A stretch of 64,000 nt of DNA. It comes from Pantoea sp. 18069 (GTDB taxonomy: Bacteria; Pseudomonadota; Gammaproteobacteria; Burkholderiales; Burkholderiaceae_C). The stretch covers positions 1 through 64,000 of the forward strand of contig NZ_CACSJA010000015.1 in NCBI RefSeq assembly GCF_902706035.1. Direction: 5' to 3'. Each line of letters opens with the position of its first letter. The first letter of the stretch is position 1. Positions 17,591 through 26,321 of the stretch are shown here, one piece after another. The translations under genes and the position numbers were made by a program. The notes under the pieces are model-generated. The model was not told the origin of the DNA. It searched no databases and worked only from the letters and a program-made list of their open reading frames with translations.

Positions 17591-18467
17591 GATCGTGATC
17601 CGGTGGGGACACACCCAGGCACAGGCGTGTTCGTGGTGATGAACTCCGTGCCCATTGCGCGGCGCGGGGCCGCGGGCACTGCGCTGTGCGCATCGCCGGA
17701 GCAAAGCGGCCTGGCCGGAACGGCTGGCGCAGTCGCCGGTTCTTCGGAGTGGACGGATGGCAGCACCGCGCTGCGCGCAGATTCCATGGCAGATCCTTCT
17801 TCACGGGGCGTTTTCTGCACCGCATGGGACGAGTTATAGAAGGCCTGGCGGGGCTGGGTAGCGGTGTAAGTTGACTTGCCAATATGTTTCTTTTAGACAC
17901 AAATTGGTTAATGGATTGTTTCCAAACATTAATGAAACTTCGGGTGGAGCAAGCGTGGTCGCGTGGCTTCAAGCTGCGACATACGTGCCTGCATTGCGCC
18001 CACCGTTGTCATCCAATGGCCGCCGCGAATGGGGTAGCCAGCGGGCGTGCCTGCCGCCGGGCCGATCAGGGTGGGTCCGCGCGCCCAAACCCAGGGCAGG
18101 GGCATTGCGCGACGGCCCGGTGATTCGCAATACCAACCCCGGTCGTCCTCGCATGGCGGCGTTTTTTCCACCTTTCCGTGTCCAGAGCGCCCGTCGATCG
18201 CATTTGTCGAGCGCACCATGGCTGGCCAGTTCGCCGACAACCGCCGCACCGTTGCCGGGACGGCCGCCGGCAACAACGGCCGGATTGCGGGCTGCATGTT
18301 GTGCAACATCCGCGGCAGCCCTGCGCCCGGCCCGGCCTACCTGCAACTGTCCGCCGCGTTCTGGCCGGACGCGGGTCGCGCAGGTGACCCTTACCTAGGT
18401 CTGTTCCTAGTGCCAGCGCGGTCGCGCTGGCCTAGTCTGGGCGCTGATTTCATCTCGAGCAACATCC
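17591..18467. other. Gene-poor 877-bp interval
   Basis: Several open frames exist on both strands, but none begins with a believable translation start or shows recognisable motifs. The left part (17880-17950) is locally AT-rich and could hold a promoter for the leftward FMN-binding protein. The right end holds the palindromes described separately in front of the AMP ligase gene. Decayed genes cannot be excluded. Confidence 0.5.
18395..18435. promoter_or_regulatory. Nested palindromes before the AMP-ligase operon
   Basis: CTAGG-N6-CCTAG at 18395-18410 overlaps a larger inverted repeat at 18407-18435: CTAG-T-GCCAGCGCG-GT-CGCGCTGGC-CTAG. They end 32 bp before the ligase start codon, in the place of an operator or attenuator. 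The binding protein is unknown and no regulator gene is adjacent. Confidence 0.4.
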
Positions 18468-20159
18468 ATGCGCCCTCACCACGCTTTCTGGCCCAAGCGG
18501 CTGCCCCATTCGATCACCGTCCCGGCCACGTCGGTGTGGGACAACCTGGCCGTCAGCGCGCGGCGCTATCCCGACAAGACGGCGCTGGTGTTCTTCGGCC
18601 GGCACCTGACCTATGGCGAACTGGCCGCGGGCGTGGAGCGCATGGCGGCCTACCTGCAGGGCCTGGGCGTGGGCGCGGGCGACCGCGTGATCGTGCTGAT
18701 GCAGAACTCGCCGCAGCTGGTGTTCGCGCATTACGCGATCATGCGCGCCAACGCCGTGGTGGTGCCGGTGAACCCTATGAACCGGGCCGAAGAGCTGCAG
18801 CACTACATCACCGATCCCGATGCCAAGGTCGCATTGACCTGCGGCGATCTCGCCGGCGAACTCGCCAAGGCCAGCAATGCCTTGCCCGCGGGCAGCGGCC
18901 TGCAGCATCTGGTGGTCACGCAGTTCAGCGATGCGTTCGATGCCGACGTGCAAGGGCCTGACGCGCCGCCCGAACAATGGCGCGAATGGCTGGGCACGCG
19001 CCACCCCTTGCCTGAACTGGCCGCAGGCCAGGTCCATGCCTGGGATGAGGCGCTGGCCTGCACGGATACGTCGCCGGCGCATACCGCGGGCAGCAACGAT
19101 CTGTGCGTGCTGCCGTACACCAGCGGCACCACGGGCCTGCCCAAGGGCTGCATGCACACCCACCGCAGCGTGATGCACAACGCCGTAGCATCCGGCATGT
19201 GGAGCAATGCCAGCAGCGAGCAGGTCGTGCTGGGCGTGGTGCCCATGTTCCACATCACCGGCCTGGTGTCGATGCTGCACACCTGCATCTACCTGGGCGC
19301 GACGCTGGTCATCATGCCGCGCTGGGAGCGTGAACTCGCGGGGCGGCTGATCTCGCGCTACCAGGTCACGAGCTGGACCAATATCCCGACCATGGTCATC
19401 GACCTGATGGGCAGCCCGAACTTCGACAGCTACGACCTCACCAGCCTGCGCCATATCGGCGGCGGCGGTGCCGCCATGCCCCAGGCCGTGGCCCAGCGCC
19501 TGCTCGACCAGTTCGGCCTGCGCTACATAGAAGGTTACGGCCTGACCGAAACCGCCGCGCCGTCGCACACCAATCCGCCCGACCGGCCCAAGCAGCAATG
19601 CCTGGGCATCCCTTTCATGGGCACCGACGCGCGCGTGATCGACCCCGATACGGGCCAGGAAGTGCCCCAGGGTGAGCAGGGCGAAATCGTGATCCACGGC
19701 CCCGAAGTCTTCGCCGGCTACTGGAAATGCCCCGAGGCCACGGCCGCGGCCTTCATCGAAATTGACGGCAAGCGCTTCTTCCGCTCGGGCGACCTGGGCC
19801 GCATTGACGAAGACGGTTACTTCTTCATCACCGACCGCCTCAAACGCATGATCAACGCCAGCGGCTTCAAGGTCTGGCCTGCCGAAGTCGAGGCCCTGAT
19901 GTTCAAGCACCCGGCCGTGCAGGAAGCCTGCGTGATCTCGGCGCGCGACAGCTACCGCGGCGAGACCGTCAAGGCCGTGGTGGTGCTGCGCGCTTCGCAC
20001 AAGGGGCAGGTCAGCGCCCAGGAAATCATCGACTGGTGCCGCGAGCACATGGCCAGCTACAAGGCGCCGCGCCAGCTGGTGTTTGTCGACGCGCTGCCCA
20101 AGAGCGGCAGCGGCAAGGTGATGTGGCGGCTGCTGCAGGAGCGCGAAGCCGCAGTGTGA
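18468..20159 (+). CDS. AMP-forming acyl-CoA ligase
   Basis: 563 residues of the ANL superfamily. The ATP-binding P-loop YTSGTTGLPKG is near 217-227, motif GYGLTETAAP near 359, the hinge region SGDLGRIDEDGYFFITDR near 440 and the C-terminal catalytic lysine in PKSGSGKVMWR. It activates a carboxylic acid to its CoA thioester through an acyl-adenylate, probably a medium- or long-chain fatty acid or an aromatic acid. It heads a rightward group with a Bug receptor, a second ligase and an M20 peptidase. A GC-rich hairpin after the stop may tune expression of the next gene. Confidence 0.88.
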   Translation: MRPHHAFWPKRLPHSITVPATSVWDNLAVSARRYPDKTALVFFGRHLTYGELAAGVERMAAYLQGLGVGAGDRVIVLMQNSPQLVFAHYAIMRANAVVVPVNPMNRAEELQHYITDPDAKVALTCGDLAGELAKASNALPAGSGLQHLVVTQFSDAFDADVQGPDAPPEQWREWLGTRHPLPELAAGQVHAWDEALACTDTSPAHTAGSNDLCVLPYTSGTTGLPKGCMHTHRSVMHNAVASGMWSNASSEQVVLGVVPMFHITGLVSMLHTCIYLGATLVIMPRWERELAGRLISRYQVTSWTNIPTMVIDLMGSPNFDSYDLTSLRHIGGGGAAMPQAVAQRLLDQFGLRYIEGYGLTETAAPSHTNPPDRPKQQCLGIPFMGTDARVIDPDTGQEVPQGEQGEIVIHGPEVFAGYWKCPEATAAAFIEIDGKRFFRSGDLGRIDEDGYFFITDRLKRMINASGFKVWPAEVEALMFKHPAVQEACVISARDSYRGETVKAVVVLRASHKGQVSAQEIIDWCREHMASYKAPRQLVFVDALPKSGSGKVMWRLLQEREAAV

Positions 20160-20163
20160 AGAC

Positions 20164-20191
20164 GGGGCTGCGCGGCCGCCGCCGCAGCCCC
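20164..20191 (+). terminator. GC-rich hairpin between ligase and Bug genes
   Basis: GGGGCTGCG paired with CGCAGCCCC, a 9-bp stem with a 10-nt loop, 4 bp after the ligase stop codon. There is no U-tract, so it is more likely an mRNA-stabilising or attenuating hairpin than a full Rho-independent terminator. Confidence 0.35.
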
Positions 20192-20232
20192 CTGGACTGA
20201 TTCGATCAACCCTGGATTTTTAGGCTTTCAAC

Positions 20233-21267
20233 ATGACTTCGCATCCGCAAAAATGCCCCATGAATGTTCCCCCGTTGAACCGACGCACGCTGCTGCAAGG
20301 CGCAGCCGCATGGACGGGCGCCGGCGTCCTGGGCACGGCCCAGGCACAAACCGGCAAGGCCACCTGGCCGTCCAAGCCCATACGCATCATCGTGCCCTAC
20401 AACGCCGGAGGAAGCACCGATGTCGTCGCGCGCACGCTGGCCGATGGCATGGCCAGACGCCTGGGCAAGCCGGTGCTGGTGGACAACCGCGGCGGCGCGT
20501 CCGGCATTCTGGGCACCGACGCGGTGGCCCGCGCCCCGGCCGATGGCCATACGCTGCTGGTGTCGCTTTCGACCTCGATGATGGTCAACCAGTTTCTCTA
20601 TTCCAAACTGCCCTACAACCCGGAAAAGGACCTGGAGCTGATCACCCAGATCGCCACCGCCCCCATCGTGCTGGTCGTGCACCCCTCGGTGCCCGCCAAC
20701 AACATGCAGGAGCTGCTCGAATACGTGAAGGCCAGCAAGGGCAAGCTTTCCTACGGTTCCTGGGGCCAGGGATCGCAGGCGCATCTGGTGGGCGCCTATC
20801 TGAGCAAGATGACCGACTCCGACATGACCCATGTCGCCTACAAGGGCGAGGCGCCCATGCTGCAGGACCTGCTGGGCGGCCAGTTGCAGATGTGTTTCGC
20901 GGGCGTGGCCGGCGCCAAGCCCTTTGTCGACGCGGGGCGGCTCAAGGCCATAGGATTGGTGGGCCGTGAGCGCGCGCCGACCTTGCCCCAGGTGGCGACC
21001 CTGCATGAGCAGGGCCTGACCGACGCGGCCTATTCGGTGGTCGGCTGGATAGGCATGGGCGCACCCGCGGGAATTCCCGCCGAAGTGGTGGCCCAGCTCT
21101 CCAGCCTGGTCAAGGAGCTGGCGCAGGACCCCAAGGTGCAGGAGCAGTTGGTCAACACCGGCGGCCTGGCGGTGATGGGCACGCCCCAGGCGTTCCGCGC
21201 GGCCTACCAGCGCGACGCGCCGGCCTGGAAGGCGCTGGTGGCGGCAGCGAATGTGAAGCTGGATTGA
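20233..21267 (+). CDS. Bug-type periplasmic solute receptor (twin-arginine-like leader)
   Basis: 344 residues. The leader contains NRRTLLQGAAAW and ends near GTAQAQ; the paired arginines resemble a Tat signal, so export may be by Tat, unlike most family members. The Bug motifs are IRIIVPYNAGGSTDVVAR, LVDNRGGASGILG and APADGHTLLVS. It lies between two AMP ligase genes, so the imported acid is probably activated to its CoA ester by one of them. Confidence 0.88.
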   Translation: MTSHPQKCPMNVPPLNRRTLLQGAAAWTGAGVLGTAQAQTGKATWPSKPIRIIVPYNAGGSTDVVARTLADGMARRLGKPVLVDNRGGASGILGTDAVARAPADGHTLLVSLSTSMMVNQFLYSKLPYNPEKDLELITQIATAPIVLVVHPSVPANNMQELLEYVKASKGKLSYGSWGQGSQAHLVGAYLSKMTDSDMTHVAYKGEAPMLQDLLGGQLQMCFAGVAGAKPFVDAGRLKAIGLVGRERAPTLPQVATLHEQGLTDAAYSVVGWIGMGAPAGIPAEVVAQLSSLVKELAQDPKVQEQLVNTGGLAVMGTPQAFRAAYQRDAPAWKALVAAANVKLD

Positions 21268-21301
21268 CGCAAGCTCCCTGCGCCTTCTCGTCAATTTCCC
21301 C

Positions 21302-22846
21302 ATGGAATCCCCGATGTCGTCCGATACACCGTTTCAAGCACTCTCCGACCTGATCCGCGGGCACGCGCAGGCCCAGCCTGACGCGCCCGCTGTGCGGGAT
21401 GAACACCAGAGCCTCAGCTACCGGGAGCTGGATCTGCTCATGGACCGGGTTGCCGCCGCGCTGCAGCGCGATGGCGTGCAGCCCGGTGAGGCCATCGCCA
21501 TCTGTGCGCTGAACTCGGCGCGCTATGCGGCGCTGTTCCTCGGGGCGCTGCGTGCCGGCGTCGTGGTGGCGCCGCTCGCGCCTTCGTCGACGGCGCAAAG
21601 CCTGGCTTCCATGCTGCGCGATGGCCAGGCACGCCATCTGTTCCTGGACAAGGGCGTCCAGGATCTGGTCGCCGAGGCGGGCACGCCCGTGCCGTGCATA
21701 TCGCTCGATGGCCTGGCGCCCGGCCGGGCCTTCGATGACTGGCTGGCTGCAGACGATGCGCGGCCGCAGCCGGTGGCGGTGACGCCCGGGAGTGCGTTCA
21801 ACATCATCTATTCCTCGGGCACCACCGGCACACCCAAAGGCATCGTGCAGTCGCACGGCATGCGCGCTGCGCATGTGCGCCGCGGGGGGCTGTACGGCTA
21901 CGGTCCCGGGAGCACCACGCTGCTGGCGACACCGCTGTATTCCAACACCACGCTGGTGGTGTTCTTCCCCACGCTGGGATTCGGCGGCTGCGTGCAGTTG
22001 ATGGCCAAGTTCGATGCGACGCGCTATCTGCAGTTGTCGCAGCAGCACCGTGTGACGCACACCATGCTGGTGCCCGTGCAGTACCAGCGCATCATGGCGC
22101 TGGCGCAATTCGGTGACTACGATCTTTCCAGCTTTCGCTTCAAGTTCTGCACCAGCGCACCGTTTCTCGCCGAGCTCAAAGCCCGGGTGCTGGCGCGCTG
22201 GCCCGGCGCCCTGACCGAGTTCTACGGCATGACCGAAGGCGGCGGCTCCTGCATCCTGGACGCCCACCTGCACCCCGCGAAACTGCACACCGTGGGCCAG
22301 CCCGCCGAAGGGCATGACATCCGCCTGATCGATGAGGAGGGGCGCGAGGTGGGCCCTGGCGAGCCGGGCGAAGTGGTCGGTCATTCGCCGGGAATGATGA
22401 CGGGCTATCACAATCAGCCGGAAAAGACACGCGAGGCCGAGTGGTTCGACGCCGGGGGCAAGCGCTTCATCCGGACGGGCGATGTGGGCCGCTTCGACGC
22501 CGACGGTTTCCTGATCCTGTGCGACCGGCGCAAGGACATGATCATCAGTGGCGGCTTCAACATCTACCCCAGCGATCTGGAGGCGCAGCTGCGTGAGCAC
22601 CCGGCCGTGGACGACGTCGCCGTGGTGGGCGTGCCCTCGGCGCAATGGGGCGAGACGCCGGTGGCCTTCGTGGTGCGGGGCAAGGGCCATAGCGTTGCGC
22701 CCGAAGAAATCATGGCGTGGTACAACCAGCGCGCCGGCAAGACCCAGCGCCTGGCCGATCTGCGGTGGATGGACGAACTGCCGCGCAGCCCGATCGGCAA
22801 GGTGCTGAAGCGGGATTTGCGCGAGGCCTACGTGTTATCCGTCTAG
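21302..22846 (+). CDS. AMP-forming acyl-CoA synthetase
   Basis: 514 residues of the ANL superfamily. P-loop YSSGTTGTPKG is near 169-179, FYGMTEGGG near 307, the hinge TGDVGRFDADGFLILCDRR near 395 and the catalytic lysine in SPIGKVLKRDLR at the C-terminus. It begins 35 bp after the Bug gene, so co-transcription is likely. It differs clearly from the ligase two genes upstream, so the pair probably activates two different acids or successive intermediates. Confidence 0.88.
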   Translation: MESPMSSDTPFQALSDLIRGHAQAQPDAPAVRDEHQSLSYRELDLLMDRVAAALQRDGVQPGEAIAICALNSARYAALFLGALRAGVVVAPLAPSSTAQSLASMLRDGQARHLFLDKGVQDLVAEAGTPVPCISLDGLAPGRAFDDWLAADDARPQPVAVTPGSAFNIIYSSGTTGTPKGIVQSHGMRAAHVRRGGLYGYGPGSTTLLATPLYSNTTLVVFFPTLGFGGCVQLMAKFDATRYLQLSQQHRVTHTMLVPVQYQRIMALAQFGDYDLSSFRFKFCTSAPFLAELKARVLARWPGALTEFYGMTEGGGSCILDAHLHPAKLHTVGQPAEGHDIRLIDEEGREVGPGEPGEVVGHSPGMMTGYHNQPEKTREAEWFDAGGKRFIRTGDVGRFDADGFLILCDRRKDMIISGGFNIYPSDLEAQLREHPAVDDVAVVGVPSAQWGETPVAFVVRGKGHSVAPEEIMAWYNQRAGKTQRLADLRWMDELPRSPIGKVLKRDLREAYVLSV

Positions 22847-22955
22847 GATATGCCGCCGGGTGGATTGCCATGGGCCAGCGTCGCTTTGTCAGTGGACCGA
22901 CGCCGCCCATAATGGCCGTTCCTTTCTCATCGCTTGTAGCGCAAGGGCTCCCTCC

Positions 22956-24266
22956 ATGTCCATTCATTTGTTCGCCTCGTCTTTCGTCCGGCCCCTGGTC
23001 GCGTCCCTGTCGCTGGCCTTTGTCGCCACGCTGGCCCAGGCACAGTTGCCGACTGCGCCCCTTGCACCCCATGCGGCGGTGCACGCGCTGGCCCAGCAGG
23101 AGCAGCAGCCGCTGCTCGACACGCTGCGCGATCTGGTGCATATCGAGTCGGGCAGCAAGGACCTCGAAGGCCTGGCGAAGATCGCCGCCTTGATCGCCAG
23201 CCAGTTGCAGCAGCGCGGCGCCGCGGTGGAGATCCTGCAGCCCAGCGACGTCTACCGCCTGGACGACACGCCCGAGAAGGTCGGGCCCGTGGTGCACGCC
23301 ACATTCCAGGGCCAGGGCACGAAAAAGATCATGTTCATCGCCCACATGGACACCGTCTACCTCAAGGGCATGCTCAAGGACCAGCCGTTTCGCATAGACG
23401 GCGACAAGGCCTACGGCCTGGGCATAGGCGACGACAAGCAGGGCGTGGCCACCATCATTCACACCGTGGGCATGCTGCAAAAGCTGGGCTTCAAGGACTA
23501 CGGCACGCTCACGGTGCTGATCAACGGCGACGAGGAAATCAGCTCGCCCGGCTCACGCAGCACCATCACGCGCATTGCCGCCGAGCAGGACGCCGTGTTC
23601 TCGTTCGAAGGCGGCGGCGCCACCGGCGCGCTGCGCCTGGCCACCAGTGGCATAGGCGCGGCCTACCTCACGGTGGACGGCAAGGCCTCGCACGCCGGCG
23701 CATCGCCTGAAAAGGGCGTGAATGCGCTGTACGAGATGTCGCACCAGCTGCTTCAGATGAAGGAGCTGTCCAGGCCCGAGCAGGGCCTGAAGCTGAACTG
23801 GACCGTGGCCAGCGCCGGCACCAACCGCAACGTGGTGCCGGCCCAGGCCAAGGCGCAGGCCGATGCCCGGGCCCTGAAGGTGTCCGACTTCGACGCGCTT
23901 GAAAAGGAGCTGCAGGCCAAGGTGCAAAACAAGCTGCTGCCCGAATCCAGGGTGCAGGTGAAGTTTGAAGTGCGCCGCCCACCGCTGGAGGCCACCGAGG
24001 CCTCGCGCCGCGTCGCCGAGCATGGCAAGCGGATCTACCAGGAAATCGGCCTGCCGCTGTCCGTGCTGTCCGAAGCCACGGGCGGCGGCACCGATGCCGC
24101 CTTTGCCGGACTCAAGACCCGGGGCGCGGTGGTCGAAGGCATGGGGCTGAGCAGCTTCGGCGCGCATTCCAACGACGCCGAATATGTGCTCATCGACACC
24201 ATCGTGCCGCGCCTGTATCTGGCCACGCGCATGGTCATGGACCTGTCCAGCGGCAAGCTCAAGTAA
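22956..24266 (+). CDS. M20-family zinc peptidase (CPG2-like), exported
   Basis: About 436 residues from MSIHLFASSFVRPLVAS, which is a typical Sec signal peptide (cleaved near AQAQ). The M20 dinuclear zinc site is visible: AHMDTVY, GIGDDKQGV, NGDEEISSPGS, and the dimerisation domain with SHAGASPEKGVNALYEM. It resembles carboxypeptidase G2-type glutamate carboxypeptidases, which remove C-terminal glutamate or hydrolyse amide-linked acids in the periplasm. In this setting it might release an acid from a conjugate for uptake by the neighbouring Bug protein (inference from position). Confidence 0.88.
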   Translation: MSIHLFASSFVRPLVASLSLAFVATLAQAQLPTAPLAPHAAVHALAQQEQQPLLDTLRDLVHIESGSKDLEGLAKIAALIASQLQQRGAAVEILQPSDVYRLDDTPEKVGPVVHATFQGQGTKKIMFIAHMDTVYLKGMLKDQPFRIDGDKAYGLGIGDDKQGVATIIHTVGMLQKLGFKDYGTLTVLINGDEEISSPGSRSTITRIAAEQDAVFSFEGGGATGALRLATSGIGAAYLTVDGKASHAGASPEKGVNALYEMSHQLLQMKELSRPEQGLKLNWTVASAGTNRNVVPAQAKAQADARALKVSDFDALEKELQAKVQNKLLPESRVQVKFEVRRPPLEATEASRRVAEHGKRIYQEIGLPLSVLSEATGGGTDAAFAGLKTRGAVVEGMGLSSFGAHSNDAEYVLIDTIVPRLYLATRMVMDLSSGKLK

Positions 24267-24304
24267 ACCGCGCTGCCTGCGCGCAAATCACTGCGGCGCA
24301 GGCA

Positions 24305-25192
24305 CTATTGCCGCTGGAGAATGCTTTCGGCGCACGCGATGAAGCTGCGCAGCGTGGGCGGGTAATACGCGGGGTTCCAGATCAGCATGGCCGGTGCAAG
24401 CACTTGCTCGCCTTGGATCCTGATGAATCTGACGCCGTGAACGCGCGAGCGGGCCAGTGACCTGGGTACCACGGAAACGCCCAGGCCATTGGCGACCATG
24501 GCCACGATGGTCAGCCATTGGCGCGCCGCATGGGCTATTTTCGGGTGGATTCCGGCACGCGAGAATATGGCGATCACGTTGTCATAGTTTGCCGGGGCCA
24601 CATCCCGGGAAAACATCACAAAGCGCTCCTGGCTCAGTTGCTTCAACTCCACTGAATCGCACTGTGCCTGGGGATGATCTTGCGGCAAGCAGATGAGGAA
24701 TTCGTCTTCCCCCATCGGCAGGGATGCCAATTGAGGAGGAACCGTGGAGGCATTCACGAACCCGGCATGAATCTGGCCGCGCAGCAGCTCGTTCACCTGG
24801 TCGGCACTCGACATCTCCCTGAGCACCACATCCACGTCCGGCATTTGCGCATTGAACTGCCTGACGATGCCCGGCACCTCCCGGTAGATCTGCGAACCGG
24901 TCATGCCGATCTCCAGTCGGCCGCGCATTCCCCGGGCGACGATCTTGGCCACATTCGACGCCCGCGCCACTTGCTCCAGGACCTGGCGCGCTTCCTCCAG
25001 GAAGGCCTCGCCCGCCTGGGTCAGCTCGACATGCTTGCTGTCGCGGATCAGCAGCTTGACTTCCAACTCATCTTCCAGTGACTTGATGGCGCTGCTCAAT
25101 GGCGGTTGGGTAATGGAGAGCTTGCTGGCTGCGCGCCCGAAATGCAGCTCTTCGGCCAGCACGACAAAGTAACGAAGAAAGTGAAGCTTCAT
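24305..25192 (-). CDS. LysR-family transcription regulator
   Basis: 295 residues. The helix-turn-helix is at about 1-60 (MKLHFLRYFVVLAEELHFGR, then QPPLSSAIKSLEDELEVKLL), with the effector domain from about 90. It resembles the CbbR/CatR-like branch with HFGRAAxxLxITQPPLS. It is divergent from the Bug / CoA-transferase / cupin / acyl-CoA dehydrogenase operon across 166 bp, which contains the inverted repeat at 25237-25253. Auto-regulation and activation of that operon are likely. Confidence 0.92.
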   Translation of the reverse strand: MKLHFLRYFVVLAEELHFGRAASKLSITQPPLSSAIKSLEDELEVKLLIRDSKHVELTQAGEAFLEEARQVLEQVARASNVAKIVARGMRGRLEIGMTGSQIYREVPGIVRQFNAQMPDVDVVLREMSSADQVNELLRGQIHAGFVNASTVPPQLASLPMGEDEFLICLPQDHPQAQCDSVELKQLSQERFVMFSRDVAPANYDNVIAIFSRAGIHPKIAHAARQWLTIVAMVANGLGVSVVPRSLARSRVHGVRFIRIQGEQVLAPAMLIWNPAYYPPTLRSFIACAESILQRQ

Positions 25193-25236
25193 GGGGCGAA
25201 AAAGTGGGCAGGACCAAGCACGGCTCCTTCCCCAAC

Positions 25237-25253
25237 GATTCTTAAAAAGAATC
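25237..25253. promoter_or_regulatory. Inverted repeat in the LysR/Bug intergenic region
   Basis: GATTCTT-AAA-AAGAATC, a perfect 7-bp inverted repeat 45 bp upstream of the LysR start codon and about 105 bp upstream of the Bug gene. The position suits a LysR recognition site. The half-site spacing is shorter than the classical T-N11-A box, so this is only a candidate. Confidence 0.4.
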
Positions 25254-25358
25254 ACTCTAACCAAAATGAGGATTGGACGCGAATGGTTGCGCCGGGGAAG
25301 ATGGGGACGCATCGATTGACAGGACGGTGCGCATACCAATTACAACCGGAGACATGTC

Positions 25359-26321
25359 ATGAAAATCCTTCCTCGGGCTTTGACCCTGGCGGCCAGCTTG
25401 CTGGCGGTTTCAGCGGCGATAGGCCAGACCTACCCTTCCGCGCCGGTCACGATGGTCGTGCCGTTTGCCGCCGGCAGCGGCACGGATGCCGTGGCGCGCA
25501 TCGTCGCCAGAAAGCTCGGCGAGCGCCTGAAACAGCCGGTGCTGGTCGATAACCGCGCCGGCGCCAACGCGCAGATTGCCGCCCAGTTCGTGGCCAAGGC
25601 CAAGCCCGACGGCTACACCTTGTTCATGACGACCAATACGTCGCACTCCGCCAATCCCAGCCTGATACTCAATCTCAAGTACGACCCCATCAAGGATTTC
25701 ACGCCGGTCGCGCGCGTGGGCGAGCTGCCGTTTGCCCTGGTCGTGGGCAAGAACGACCCTGCCAGGACGCTCAAAGAGTGGATAGCACAGGTCAAGGCCA
25801 ACCCCGGAAAATTCTCCTACGCCACGCCCAACAGCACTTCGCTGGTGGCCTCCGAAACCATCAAGCGGATTGTCGGCCTGGATGTGGTGGCCATCCCCTA
25901 CAAATCGAGCCCGCAGGCCCTCACGGACCTGATCGGCGGGTCGGTGCAGATGTACGTCGTCGATCTGGGTTCGGGCATGGGCATGATCAATGCAGGCAGC
26001 GTACGGGTTCTGGGCGTCACCACCAAGGAGCCGCTCAAATCGATGCCCGATGCCGTGCCCATCGTCAAGGAGGTGCCTGGATTCGACCTGACGTCCTGGA
26101 ACGGAATCTTCGGACCCGCGGGCATGCCCAAGCCTGTCGTCGACAAGCTGAACCTGGAACTGCAAGAGGTTCTGGCCGACAAGGACGTGCAGAAATCGCT
26201 GGGCCAGCTGGGCTTCGAGACCTGGCCGACCAAGACGCCGGAAGAGTTCGCCCAATACGTGGCAGACCAGCTGGAGCACTGGGGCGCCCTCGTCAAGCAG
26301 GCCGGCATCCGTCCCGAATGA
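25359..26321 (+). CDS. Bug-type periplasmic solute receptor
   Basis: 320 residues with signal peptide ending near SAAIGQ. Family motifs are VTMVVPFAAGSGTDAVAR, LVDNRAGANAQIA and KPDGYTLFMTTNT. A Shine-Dalgarno-like CCGGAGA precedes the start. The stop overlaps the start of the CoA-transferase gene (ATGA), so the two are translationally coupled. The ligand is therefore probably a carboxylate that becomes a CoA ester. Confidence 0.9.
   Translation: MKILPRALTLAASLLAVSAAIGQTYPSAPVTMVVPFAAGSGTDAVARIVARKLGERLKQPVLVDNRAGANAQIAAQFVAKAKPDGYTLFMTTNTSHSANPSLILNLKYDPIKDFTPVARVGELPFALVVGKNDPARTLKEWIAQVKANPGKFSYATPNSTSLVASETIKRIVGLDVVAIPYKSSPQALTDLIGGSVQMYVVDLGSGMGMINAGSVRVLGVTTKEPLKSMPDAVPIVKEVPGFDLTSWNGIFGPAGMPKPVVDKLNLELQEVLADKDVQKSLGQLGFETWPTKTPEEFAQYVADQLEHWGALVKQAGIRPE

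Noticed and set aside
17871..18398. Overlapping plus- and minus-strand frames of 120-180 codons
   Set aside because: No motifs, no credible starts, and several mutually exclusive frames of similar length.
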